NCBI GenBank assembly: GCA_963971535.1 | Contig: OZ020592.1 | Span: 53,771,334 to 53,835,333, forward strand | Direction: 5' to 3' | Source of the DNA: Notolepis coatsorum | Taxonomy: Eukaryota > Chordata > Actinopteri > Aulopiformes > Paralepididae | DNA: 64,000 nt | Shown here: piece by piece, positions 36,660 through 47,536 of the stretch | Position numbering within the stretch: the first letter of the stretch is position 1 | How the letters are laid out: each line of letters opens with the position of its first letter | Notes under the pieces: model-generated | The model's database searches: none | The model's input: only the letters and a program-made list of their open reading frames with translations | What the model was told of the DNA's origin: nothing | Program-made: the position numbers and the translations under genes

Positions 36660-39097
36660 TGTTATGGTTTGTAACCGACCCCAATCGCACAACACAAGAC
36701 AGGTATGATGGTTTGCCAAGAAACAGATATTTATTGAACAACAGGGAAATACAGGGAAAAGGGCACTGTCCCTTTAAGGGAGAATCACAAATACAGGAAT
36801 ATAATATGAGGGGAAGGAAGGTGCCTTTAAGAGGCGGGCAGGAAAGTAAGGGAACGCCTAAGGGAAGGTTAAGGGAACGCCTAAGGGACAGAGGAACTAG
36901 AGACTAGGTAAACCAGGGAACAAGGAGGACTAGGGAGAGAGGACTAGGGACTAGGAGAGCTAGGGAACAGGAGAAACGGGGACTAGGGGAACTAGGGACA
37001 AGGAACTAGGTGGAACTAGTAGGGGAGAACTTGGGACCAGGAACTAGGTGGAACTAGAAAGGGGAGAACTAGGGAACAGGAACTAGGTGGAACTAGAAGG
37101 GGAGAACTTGGGAACAGAGGGGACTGAGGCCCGCGGAGGCGGGCTGGGAAACAGGGAGGAACTGGGAGGACTGGTGGAAATCATCTGGGCCGCTCTGCAG
37201 GACAGAGGAGATAGTTAATGCACAAAGGGGGAAAAAACAGAGCAGGTGCAGAACAGTCCAAATAACAAAGTGAACAAAGTAATAATATCTTCGTGTGAAA
37301 AACACACAGGGGGAGATGTAAAGTCCAAAAATACTATTCTAAGTGAGAACCAAAAACAGAGGCATTACGCTGGGAGATGAAATGTCCAAACTAACTAACA
37401 GAGGCAATACGCTGGGAGATGAAATGTCCAAACTAACTAACAGAGGCAATACGCTGGGAGAGTGACATCACAATCTAAAACTCAACCAGGCGTATGCGTA
37501 ATGGTACAGGAACAGCAGCGGGAAACGGGGGCAAGGGCACTACGCTGAGTGAGTGACATCACAATCAAAACTCACCCAGCGTATGCGTAAAGGTACAGGG
37601 GCAGCAACGGGAACGGGGGCAAGGGCACTACGCTGAGTGAGTGACATCACAATCAAAACTCACCCAGCGTATGCGTAAAGGTACAGGGGCAGCAACGGGA
37701 ACGGGGGCAACGCCACCGGGTGGCTGGCTGTCCGAGCCGAGGAACAGAGCGCTGGAACAGCGGCGGTGACGAGGGCATCGTCCACCGGGTAGCCGCTGTC
37801 GGAGCCGAGGATCAGAGTGCTGGAACAGTGGCGGTGACGAGGGCATCGTCCACCGGGTAGCCGCTGTCGGAGCCGAGGAACAGAGTGCGCGCCACACCCT
37901 GGTGTGCGCGTCGGAACAGGGAGCTGGAAACAGTGGCGGTGGCGAGGATGTCGTCCACCGGGTAGCCACTGTCGGAGCGAGGAACAGAGTGCGCGCCACA
38001 CCTTGGTGTGCGCGTCGGGACAGTGGCGGTGGCGAGAGCGTCGTCCACCGGGTAGCCGCTGTCGGAGCCGAGGAACAGAGTGCGCGCCACACCTTGGTGT
38101 GCGCGTCGGGACAGTGGCGGTGGCGAGAGCGTCGTCCACCGGGTAGCCGCTGTCGGAACCGAGAGACGCCTCGGGGTGCGTCTGCGAGGAGGAGTGTGCC
38201 AAGCTCGAAGGTCTGGAAGATGCGCGTCAGTGCGCTGGTACGGAGGAGCGTGCCAAGCTCGAAGGTCTGGAAGATGCGCATCTGTGCGCTGGAACGGAGG
38301 AGCGTGCCAAGCTCGAGGGTCCGGGAGATGCGCGTCAGTGCGCTGGAACGGAGGAGCGTGCCAAGCTCGAGGGTCCGGGAGATGCGCGTCAGTGCGCTGG
38401 AACGGAGGAGCGTGCCAAGCTCGAGGGTCCGGGAGATGCGCGTCAGTGCGCTGGAACGGAGGAGCGTGCCAAGCTCGAGGGTCCGGGAGATGCGCGTCAG
38501 TGCGCTGGAACGGAGGAGCGTGCCAAGCTCGAGGGTCCGGGAGATGCGCGTTGCGCGCTGGTCTGGAGGAGCGTGCCAAGCTCGAGCGTCCTTGGAAGAT
38601 GCGCGTTGCGCGCTGAGGACTGGAGAGCGTCTGCGCTGGTCTGGATGTGCGTCAGGACGAACAGCTGCGCGGGGGTCTGCAGTGGAACGCTGGGGTGCCT
38701 CCCGTGGAAGTACAGGGAGCGCAGACCAGTCTTCCCCACAGGCAACGGCGACAGCTGGCGAAGGCTGGAGCAAACATCTTGACGCCGGAGAATGGAACAG
38801 CATAGGCAGACAGAGGATCTCCCGAAAGAGTCTAGATGTTTAGAGAATATGACTCGGCAAGTATACAACACGACCCCACCCAAAACGAGGGGAAGCGCCC
38901 TGGTATTTAAAGCCCACAGGGGGACTAATTAGCCTGCCACCACAGGTGCGAGAGATAATAGAATATCGAACAGGTGTGGCCACTAAGGGTAAGGAAACGA
39001 GAGGGTGGGGGCTAGAGAGAGTGAGTGAGAAGGGAAATAAACAGTATAGGCTTAAAGAAACAGAGACAAGGTAGTGAGCAGCGGGCAAAACCTCACA
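36660..39097 (-). repeat. 5' LTR of the LTR element
   Basis: 2438 bp, offset exactly 3813 bp from the other LTR. No difference was found in the stretches compared by eye or in the encoded frames. Confidence 0.95.
38904..38912 (-). promoter_or_regulatory. TATA-like box, 5' LTR
   Basis: The same TTTAAATA motif in the upstream (minus-strand 5') LTR, preceded by U3-like sequence and followed by the GC-rich repeats. Confidence 0.45.
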
Positions 39098-39130
39098 GAT
39101 TTATGTTTTTATATATATATATATATATAT

Positions 39131-40610
39131 TAGGGATGCACCGATATGAAAATTGGCCGCCGATACCGATTGTTCAACTAACACTATCGGCCGATACCGA
39201 TACCGATACCGATATTTGTATATTTGTATATAAGTATTTGTAATTTTTTTTTCTTTTTTCTTTTTTTTTTTTTAATGAAACTACTGTATATTTGTATGTG
39301 TATGTTTGTATTTGTAGGCCTCTTTACTTACTTAAAAAAAAGGAAAACATCAAGAAATATGTTTATGGTATCACTATCTCTCTCCCAGTATCGTCCTGCG
39401 GCCTGCAGAGGGATACTATTTTCTCAACCAGAGCTTTCAACCAATGCAACGGAACCATTCTTGCGGCCTGCAGCGGGATACTATTCTCTCAACCAGAGCT
39501 TTCAACCAATGCAATGGAACCATTTTGATTGACAGTCGATTCGGCCAATTACGCCACACCGCTAGCACCCACCTCCTGCTGTCCTTACCACCAATCGGCA
39601 AGCGTTTATAAATTTTTCTACTTTCGGGCATGCCGCCATTGTTCTGTTTGCGAGAGCAGAGCTACGTTAGCTGCCCGGCCCGCCGACCGGCGCTCCACAG
39701 CATGGAGCGCCGCTGCGCCGGACCAAATGAGACAATGATTTTACTGCAACAAATGTTATAATAAAACAAAGCCTTTCTATACATTTGTCTGGTTGAAAAC
39801 TTTATTAACAGATTGCAGAATGTGTAGTTGGGTACGGAATGAGCAACGGAATGGAACCGAGCTATGAACGGACTAACGGAGTAATGCCTTGTTTACTGCT
39901 ATCTTCGGGTAAATAATATGCTTGTTATTGAACGTGTAACACTAACTATATTACGTTAATGCCACAAAACGAATGTTTGTGTCATTTTAACAGCAGATAC
40001 TTTCTTAAATGCCATCTTCCCGAGAGAGGGTGTTGACGGGGAGTTGTGTTATTAATAGCATTGAACAGCTAACCGAAAGCTAGCGTTAACTATTGTTAAA
40101 GGTTTAGCCATAACGTTACCTTGGCTAAAGTTGGGGCTATTCATAATGCAGCAATAATGGCTGCAGACCTGCAAGCAAAGTACAGCAAGTTGGCAAAGGA
40201 GTATTCCAACGCAAATCACATTTTCACCAGTAACGTTAGTCTTGCATCTCCCGGTAGCTAATGAACGGACTCGGAGTAATGCCTTGCTGCTATGGGTAAT
40301 AATAATATGCTGATGTTATTGTCCGTGTAACACTAACTATATATAACGTTAATGCCACAAAACGAATGCCTTGTTAATCATAAATAGTAACTTTGATGCA
40401 GTAGCTTGTGTGTGGGGGACGGCGGGCGTTGTGCAGGTAGGTCGCGAGTGAACTTTTTTTTTTTTGCCTTTTGACGCTACACAAATTGATGGGTATTTAT
40501 CGGCGACTGCTATCAGCACATTTGAGCTTATCGGCCGATAGGCCGATAGCAGTCAACAAGGCACTTATCGGCCGATACCGATACCCGACCGATATATCGG
40601 TGCACCCCTA
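39131..40610. mobile_element. hAT-type element (TAGGGATGCACCGATA TIRs), copy 1
   Basis: 1480 bp. Ends TAGGGATGCACCGATATG and ATATCGGTGCACCCCTA with many CGGCCGATA subterminal repeats. It is inserted in a TA microsatellite (ATATATAT both sides), so the TSD is compatible but not informative. 39370-39540 contains a duplicated CCTGCAG.GGGATACTAT block. Interior 39580-40390 recurs in 44280-44660 and, inverted, in 45040-45480. Confidence 0.85.
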
Positions 40611-40657
40611 ATATATATATATATATATGATCTTACACACATCCCATAACCCTAAAC

Positions 40658-40940
40658 AGTTTTGCACAGATTAATTTAGTTTGACAGTTATTGAGAGTTA
40701 ATTAGTTTGAATATATCCTTTAGTGATGTCATCGGAAGAGATGATGTAGATGGGGGGAGGGGAAACCCTGTCATCTCTACTGCTATTTCTTTTTCTACAT
40801 CATTTCATTGAGCTGCAATGAACACAATACAAATTCAGTGTCGCTGGAGCCTGAGGACATATTCAAACAAAATGACTCTCAATAACTGTCAAACTAAATG
40901 AATGGACTAAGGATTTGTAAAACTGTTTCGAGTTTTGCGA
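40658..40940. mobile_element. Palindromic MITE-like element
   Basis: TTTAGTTTGACAGTTATTGA at 40676 is the inverted match of TCAATAACTGTCAAACTAAA at about 40878. Pairing extends outward (AAACAGTTTTGCA / ..GTAAAACTGTTT). No ORF. Confidence 0.65.
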
Positions 40941-41102
40941 TATATGTGAGATTATATGGAAAATAAATAGGTATTGTTTTTCAGTGACATGCCACTTTAA
41001 GTAATTTTTTTGTGTTTTGTTATTAGAGTTTTTTTTTGTATACAGTACATTTTCTATTTAACTGATGTTTCAAATAGCTTATATATAACCCATTTCCCCC
41101 TG

Positions 41103-41462
41103 GTTGTTGCGCTGCCCTACTGTCAGTCTGGGGAGGGTGTGTAGACTACCACATGGCACATGCTGCCCTACTGTCGGTCTGGGGAGGGTGTAGACTACCA
41201 CATGCTGCCCTACTGTCGGTCTGGGGAGGGTGTGTAGACTACCACATTCTGCCCTACTGTCGGTCTGGGGAGGTGTAGACTACCACATGCTGCCCTACTG
41301 TCGGTCTGGGGAGGGTGTAGACTACCACATGCTGCCCTACTGTCGGTCTGGGGAGGGTGTAGACTACCACATGCTGCCCTACTGTCGGTCTGGGGAGGGT
41401 GTGTAGACTACCACATGCTGCCCTATTGTCGGTCTGGGGAGGGTATAGACTACCACATGCCT
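41103..41462. repeat. Tandem expansion of a SINE segment, 8 units
   Basis: Eight copies of a 40-52-bp unit (mostly 42) containing GCCCTACTGTCGGTCTGGGG and GTAGACTACCACATG. The 23982 SINE has this segment once, in diverged form. Confidence 0.9.
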
Positions 41463-41529
41463 CCTTGGAGTCGCCAGCCGCTTCTTTTCACCTGACAGCT
41501 AGGAGTTTCACGCGCCGGGACCCCACCAG

Positions 41530-42016
41530 GTGAGGGGCGCAAACACGTGTGGGTTTCGTGCGAGAACAGCACGCGTGGCCGTCCACACCGAGTCCGACTT
41601 CAGAGCGGGTGAAAGCGCACGGAGGAAGGCACATTTACATTGGAACAGCTGTAAATGCCTAGTCTTTTTGCGAAGTCAGTCCCCATTTGAAGATTTTTTT
41701 AACATTTCCAGTTCCAGTGTTCTATTGTCCATTTTGCATGTATAACCAGTTATTATTATCTAATTAATTAGAATGTTAGAATACATTTTAGAATGATGAA
41801 ATCAGTGTGACTGTACTCCTGAAAAAGTATAGTATGGTTTATTTGTATTGGGAAAGATACAGACACATTAGCTGGTTGAACAACATCTATATGTGTGGTA
41901 AATAATAATGCAGATATTGAGTGTATTTCTGTGAACGCACGCCCGCGGCCGGTGTGAACAGCGACACCCGTTAACATGGGAGCGAAAGTGAAGCGCTGAT
42001 CGCCCGCACGCCTCAC
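41530..42016. mobile_element. Insertion inside the SINE (GTGAGG..CCTCAC)
   Basis: Ends GTGAGGGGCGC and GCCTCAC are short inverted repeats, with GC-rich subtermini. Neighbouring SINE sequence resumes on both sides. No clear TSD. Confidence 0.45.
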
Positions 42017-42195
42017 GCCAGCGTCCCGCGTTCGATGGGTTTTGGCTGTAATACCCAACCGGCTTCCCACCCGTGAACACTGCCAATTGTGTTCATAGGG
42101 ACGTCTGCCTAAGCCGGAGGTACCGCTGCCGGGAATTGAACCCGGGTCCCTACGGTGGTAGGCGGGTGCTTAGACCTCTACACTACCCAGAAACC

Positions 42196-42595
42196 CAACT
42201 GTGTCGATTTCTCATCAAATCATAACTCAATCCACTGGAGAAGAAAAAAAAATCACACATTAATTAGATTCCAGGGAGCAGGTCGTTCCAATTCTATTCC
42301 GCTCCCCCGGGCCTATCAACAAATTGGATGCACAGGGGTCTGTGGTACGTAGGCATCTGTCCCTCCTAACAAAGCCACCCTTTGTCTGCCTCGTCGACTC
42401 ACTTTTCATCAGCAAAACAGGACAATTTATCCCCTCAGCTGAAATCAATCAAATTATTATTTGATAAGAGGAAAAAAAGCCTTTGATAGGAGATGTCTTT
42501 GTTCAACTGGTCTGTCTGTCTGTCTGGCTGTCTGTCTGTCTGTGCAGCAGGGTCCCGTCTGGGCACTGCCCCGTGTAGGATGAGTAACTCCCTAT
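42196..42595. other. Unassigned spacer
   Basis: Unique-looking DNA with a short (CTGT)n at 42510-42540. The last 8 bases, CTCCCTAT, are the left TSD of the next element. Confidence 0.5.
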
Positions 42596-42862
42596 TAGGG
42601 GTGCACCGATATATCGGTCGGGTATCGGTATCGGCCGATAAGTGCCTTGTTGACTGCCATCGGCCTATCGGCCGATAAGCTCAAATGTGCCGATGGCAGT
42701 AGCCGATAAATATCCATCAATTTGTGTCGCGTCAATCTGGTCTACACATTCAAACTTTGAAAAAGGTTTCAGTCAAGCGACCTGCACTACGCCGCCCCCA
42801 CACACACGCTACTGCATCAAAGTTACTACTTATGATTAACAAAGGCATTCGTTTTGTGGCAG

Positions 42863-44018
42863 TAATAATAATAATAATAATAGATTGAATTTTAAGAGAG
42901 AAGCGCCTTTCTCAGACTCAAGGACACTGTACAAGGAAAGGATGGAAAAAAAATAAAAGTAAGTAATAAAATTGAAAAAATATATATAATAAAATACATA
43001 AAAGATCTGTGTATAGTAACAACAAGAAAAACAAATAAGATAAGAGATAAAAATAAATAAAAAAAGGAGGCAAGTTCTGTCCAATTGGATGAAGTGGTTA
43101 AAATTAACAAACAAACAAACAACAAAACAAAACAAAACAACGGAATCTGTGGCTTAAAAAGAGTCAGGGGTGGGCTACTTGGGAGCGGGGCCGTGTTGCG
43201 TGAAGGCAAGTGTGAACAGGTGGGTTTTTAGCTTGGTTTTGAAGAGGTTGATGGTGTCAGAGCCTCGGATGAGGGGGGAGAGGGAGTTCCACAGTCTGGG
43301 GGCTGCTGCAGCGAAAGCTCGGTCTCCCAGTGTGGAACGCCTGGTGCGGGGGATGGTGAGGAGGTCGGAGTTGGAGGATCGGAGGCCTCGTGCTGGAGTG
43401 TAGGGGTGGAGTAGGTTGGTCAGGTAGGAAGGGGCCAACCCGTGCAGGGATTTGTAGGTGAGGAGGAGGATCTTGTAGGGGATTCGATAGTTGATGGGGA
43501 GCCAGTGGAGTTTTTGCAGGGTGGGGGTGATGTGCTGCCAGGGTTTGGTGCGCGTGAGGACCCTCGCAGCAGAGTTTTGGACGTACTGTAAACGATCCAG
43601 AACCTTCTTGGAGGCACCAAGAAGGACTTCGTTACAGTAGTCGAGGCGGGAAGTGATGAAGGCGTGAATGAGTGTTTCCGCTGAGGTGTCGGAGAGTGAG
43701 GGGCGGAGGCGGGAGATGGTTCGGAGGTGGAAGAAGGCGGATCTGGTGACAGACTTGACGTGAGGGTGAAATGAGAGGGTGGAGTCCAGTATGACGCCCA
43801 GGTTCCTTACCTCTGTGGAGGGGCAGATGGAGTAGCCATCCACGGAGAGAACAAGGTGGTCGATCTTTTGGAGGAGGGCTGGGGAGGCTACAACTATGAG
43901 TTCGGTTTTCTTACTAATACTATTGAGTTGGAGGAAATTGGTGGTCATCCATATTTTTATGTCCTGGAGGCAGGCAGTGAGGGAGGGGGGAGGAAGGGGG
44001 GCCTAGGGTTTACCCCCC
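42863..44018 (-). mobile_element. LINE 3' part (L2/Rex-like ORF2 C-terminus)
   Basis: Minus-strand frame of 257 aa (43175-43948), extendable to about 43975. It reads MTTNFLQLN, NLGVILDSTLSFHPH, SRLDYCNEVLLG, VQNSAARVLTRT, LHWLPI and WNSLSPLIR in order, the conserved C-terminal domain after the RT in many fish LINE ORF2 proteins. The 3' end has a (TAA)n tail (plus 42863-42880). RT itself is absent, so it is a 5'-truncated copy. It sits exactly between a TSD copy and the TIR of the hAT at 44019. Confidence 0.8.
43175..43975 (-). pseudogene. LINE ORF2 C-terminal fragment
   Basis: About 265 codons open without interruption and ending at a natural stop. Contains the conserved post-RT SAARVLT..LHWLP block and the WNSLP-like motif near the C-terminus. 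It lacks RT palm motifs, so it cannot mobilise itself. Confidence 0.75.
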
Positions 44019-45030
44019 TAGAGCTGCCGCGATTACCGCATTACCGCGGTATCGCTGTTACATCACGGCCACCGCAGAGTAGGCTGAATACCGCGTCACT
44101 GCTGTTTTTTATAATAATAATAATAATAAATTACCCTCCTCTCGTTGGGCTTGCGGCTCTGCAGATATACCCTACTCATCTATCGAGGTTCCAAGCGACC
44201 CTATTGGGTACCAGAAAAGTCACGTGAAACGTTGCAGACCACTGATTGGTCAGAAGAGAGACGCGTCACACGTTGTAGCGTCATGCAGTGTGTTACCACC
44301 AATCGGCAAGCGCGTATTAGGTTTTTACTTCCTGAATGTCAGATCATCACAACACGGCTAATAACGTTAGCTTTAACTCTCCGCCGGAGTGGACTACATC
44401 GCTCCTAAGGAGTACTAAACGAGACATAATGATTTTACTGTCTGCAACGAATGTTATAATAAAAGCCCTTCGTTCTATACACTTGTCTGATTGAAAACTT
44501 TATTAACAGACCGCAGAATGGGACAACTCAGCACGCTCTGAGCAAAGAAAGGAACTGAGATATGAATAGAGTATTGCTTGCCTTGCTATTGTCTGGTAAA
44601 TACGCTGATGTTATTGAATGTATAACTATATAATGTTAATGCCACAAAACGAATGCCTTTATTATAAAGTAGTAACTTTATAGTAATAATAATAAGAAAG
44701 GGTCGGGGGGGGGGGGGTTAGGGGTAACCGCGACACCGAGTGAACGGCGCACGACCAGAGGGGAAAAATTCGAATCCGTGTTTCACTTTCAATAACTAAT
44801 GCGTGCTTGCCGAATCCCAAACAATATTCATGCTGCAAAGTCATCCTCTAAAAATAGACATTTAGACTAGAGGCAGGCTATATGCTATAAAGAGTAGACT
44901 ACTACTAAAAAAAAAATGCATTCAAACTTTTGTTTTTAATTTTTTGTGTGCATGCGGTAATAACCGCGGCGGTAGGAAATATTTTGCAAATTTGGGCGGT
45001 AAGGAAATAATCAATACCGCGGCAGCTCTA
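44019..45030. mobile_element. hAT-type element (TAGAGCTGCCGCG TIRs)
   Basis: 1012 bp, ends TAGAGCTGCCGCG and CCGCGGCAGCTCTA. The right 8-bp flank TGTGGCAG (45031-45038) matches TGTGGCAG at 42855-42862, so the duplication is perfect if the LINE at 42863 later inserted at the left junction. The interior (44280-44660) is homologous to that of the 39131 element although the ends differ. Confidence 0.8.
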
Positions 45031-45493
45031 TGTGGCAGTAACGTTATATAGTTACACGTTCAATAACATCAGCGTATTTACCCGAACATAGCAAGCATTA
45101 CTCATTCATATCTCAGTTGCTTCCTTTGCTCAGAGAGCCCGTACTGAATTGTACCCATTCTGCAATCTGTTAATAAAGTTTTCAATCAGACAAATGTATA
45201 GAAAAGCTTTTATTATAACATTCGTTGCAGTAAAATCATTATGCGTCGTTTAGTACTCCTGTGGAGCGCTGGTAGTCCACTCGTGGCTGGCGGGGAGCTA
45301 ACGTTCTTAGCTTTGTTGTTAAGCTCTCGTCAAAATCAATGGCGGACATCCCGGAAGTAAAAAACGAAAAGGTTTGCAGATTGGTGGTAAGAACAGCAGA
45401 GGCGGGTGCAAGCGGTGTGACGTAATTGGCAGAATCGACTGTCAATCAAAATTGTTCTGTTGCATTGCTTTGGTTGAGAGATAGTGTTTAGAG

Positions 45494-46812
45494 CAGGGGT
45501 CTCAAACTCGCGGCCCGCGGGCCAATTGCGGCCCGCTGGATGATATTTTGCGGCCCCCTACTTGACATCAAAGTTTAGTGTTAGTGCAGCCCGCGTGCAT
45601 CTGTTTGCAGAGTCGTTGCGCGAGAGTTGGAAGTTTTATTTATTTTATCACTTGTAGGCTACCATAGCGCAGGCTCATGACAGCAACGTTACGTTAGTGA
45701 CTTGGTTGAAACGTGATTCCGGAGTGATACCAAGTAAAGTGGAAGGCAAATGCATCCTCGCTATCTCCTCTGCGAGCAGTGCTCTGCATGTCCGGCTGCA
45801 CTGCCACACTGTCTGTGTCTGTGTACTCTGCTCTGGTCCAATCACATTCAGCGTCCCGTCAGTGTTTTCCCCCCTCACCCACAGTGAGTCTGCGAATCAG
45901 ATGCAGAGTAGGGCGGGTCTTAAACAGTCCAAGTCAGAGCAGAGTTGACAGCGCATCTACAGTAGCCTCGCTCCCAGTTTTATCTCCATGAGATAAATGT
46001 AGCTAGTAGCCTAGTTTCGCCAGCAGGCAGCCAGCAGAAAATATGGCATGTTCAAAGATGGTCAGTAAAAGAAAAATCGACTGCAATTCAAAGGTGAATG
46101 GACTGAAAAATATGCGTTCATCCTGAGTCCCAGCACCAAACCAATGTGACTAATATGCCAAGAAACGGTAGCTCTTGTGAAGGGTGGCAATTTGAAACGC
46201 CACTACGAAACAAAACAGTTATTTTAATGCAACCTTTCCTCGAAATTCAGTACTAAGAACCACAAAAATAAATGGAATGAAATCATCATATCAAGCTGCA
46301 AGCAGAATTATTGTTAAATCTATGTCACAACGAGAAAAGGCAACAAAGTCCTCACTCAGTGGCATGGGTGTTGGCTAAACACAAGAAGCCATTCTCTCTC
46401 TCTGATGCATACATAATAAAATAATGTATGACTGAAGTGATGGAGATATATGTTTGAAGGCAAACAAAAGCAAATCCCCCTCAGATCACACAGCAACCAG
46501 AATAACTGAAATACTGGCTGGTGATTTGATTAAACGGCTTTGTGATAGAATTAAAAAAATGCACAGTGCATTTCCATAGCTGTGGATGAGTTTACTGACA
46601 CCACTGAGAAGCCTATGTTCTGAAGAACCGTTCATGTTCTGAAGAACTGTTCATGTTCTGAAATGTTATTGCTAAAGATCGAGAAGATTGGATCAGTTGT
46701 ACTTTTTTTTTGAATACTTGAAACCCTTTTTTTGTGGAATATTTGATGCGGCCCAGCCTCACCCAGACTCTACCTCCAGCAACCCCCAGGTAAATTGAGT
46801 TTGAGACCCCTG
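45494..46812 (+). mobile_element. hAT element with transposase remains (CAGGGGTCTCAAACTC)
   Basis: 1319 bp, TIRs CAGGGGTCTCAAACTCG and TTGAGTTTGAGACCCCTG, perfect 8-bp duplication GTTTAGAG (45486-45493, 46813-46820). The interior holds a decayed transposase reading frame at about 46042-46620. Confidence 0.95.
46042..46620 (+). pseudogene. Decayed hAT transposase (BED-finger/GTF2I-repeat-like family)
   Basis: Scattered over three frames I can read MVSKRKIDCNSK, a following NLKRHYETK-like zinc-finger segment, VAWVLAKHKKPFSLSDAYI, MTEV(M)EI, LIKRLCDRIKK and VDEFTDTTE. This order matches the N-terminal and early catalytic part of hAT transposases related to ZBED, EPM2AIP1 and GTF2IRD2-type proteins, including the first catalytic acidic residue in the (V/L)DE.TD motif. 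Multiple stops and frameshifts make it non-functional, and the C-terminal hAT dimerisation part is deleted. Confidence 0.65.
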
Positions 46813-47487
46813 GTTTAGAGAGATGTTTCCTTTTTTAAGTAAGTAAAGAGGCCTATGTTCATATCGGTGAGCACAATTTGTAACACAAAAAGAGAGACGT
46901 GTAGCCTATTTATTTATTTAATATTTTATTTATTAATTTTATTATTATTATTTTATTTGTTGCCATGCCTAAAATAATAGTAAAGCATAGAGCTAAAACA
47001 TTTTCATAAACAATAATAAAAAAAATGTTATATGGTTATAATAAAAGCTTTTCTATACATTTGTCTGATTGATTGAAAACTTTATTAACAGATTGTAGAA
47101 TGGCTACAATACAGTACAGCTCAGTGGACTGGAGGATGAAGACCAGAAAAAGACTTTCGGCTTTTTTACATGAGGGTCCTCCATTTTCAATTCATCAAAA
47201 CATTTAAAAACATACAAATATACAGTAATAAAAATAAAAAAATAAAAATAATAATTATAATTTTTTTTGTGCCACAAATATCGGTATCGGCCGATTGTGT
47301 TAGTTGAACAATCGGTATCGGTGGCAAATTTTCATATCGGTGCATCCCTACTCCCTATTGAGGTCAAGTGAAAGAATAGAACACAGTACCAACACGGTAT
47401 GTATAGACCTGTCCTACATGTACATTGTGTAGTCTGGCCTGCGAGAGGAGGGAAAAGGGGAAGGAAGAAAGGAGAAGGAGACCCGCG

Positions 47488-47500
47488 CCGCCCCCCCCCG

Positions 47501-47536
<36 letters not shown>
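47488..47536. repeat. Poly(C) tract
   Basis: Near-pure C run of about 45 bp with two G interruptions. Length is likely uncertain in any assembly. Confidence 0.95.

Larger units (their letters stand above)
32847..39097 (-). mobile_element. Non-autonomous LTR retrotransposon with identical-looking LTRs
   Basis: Two 2438-bp direct repeats (32847-35284, 36660-39097), TG..CA bounded, flank a 1375-bp interior. The target duplication GATTT is perfect (32842-32846, 39098-39102). A purine tract reading GGAGGGGGGGATAC on the minus strand abuts the repeat at 35285, and on the minus strand each LTR has a TATA-like TTTAAATA and a later AATAAA. Orientation is therefore minus. The GGGGGG(A)TACTGT-type junction recalls fish Gypsy elements, but no gag or pol is present. 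No clear tRNA primer site (TGG..) was found next to the 5' LTR. All ORFs in the two LTRs are identical in length and residues, so insertion is very recent or the LTRs have been homogenised. Confidence 0.93.
41090..42195 (-). mobile_element. tRNA-derived SINE with internal expansion and insertion
   Basis: Minus-strand 5' head at 42195-42120: GTAGTGTAGAGGTCTAAGC (A-box-like) and GGGTTCAATTCCC (B-box), then GCTTAGGCAGACGTCCC and ACAATTGGCAGTGTTC. The distal end (41090-41130) matches the tail side of the 23982 SINE (CCTGGTTGTTGCGC..). Between them lie a tandem expansion (41103-41462) and a separate insertion (41530-42016). Confidence 0.65.
42596..47350. mobile_element. hAT-type element (TAGGGGTGCACCGATA), copy 2, carrying nested elements
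   Basis: 4755 bp between TAGGGGTGCACCGATAT and ATATCGGTGCATCCCTA, with a perfect 8-bp duplication CTCCCTAT (42588-42595, 47351-47358). It is the same TIR family as 39131-40610. It carries a LINE (42863-44018), a hAT (44019-45030) and another hAT (45494-46812). No transposase of its own. Confidence 0.93.

Noticed and set aside
34780-38600. Recent segmental tandem duplication of 3.8 kb
   Set aside because: The second copy stops exactly where the first passes into the interior, and TG..CA ends, GATTT duplication and a purine tract fit an LTR retrotransposon better.
37628-38843. 391-aa and 313-aa proteins as host genes
   Set aside because: They lie wholly inside an LTR, consist of tandem-repeat translation and occur identically in both LTRs.
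42120-42195. Functional tRNA gene
   Set aside because: A- and B-box-like motifs are present but the cloverleaf stems do not pair and SINE body follows; the same applies at 10900-10945, 49560-49645, 61850-61910 and 63080-63130.
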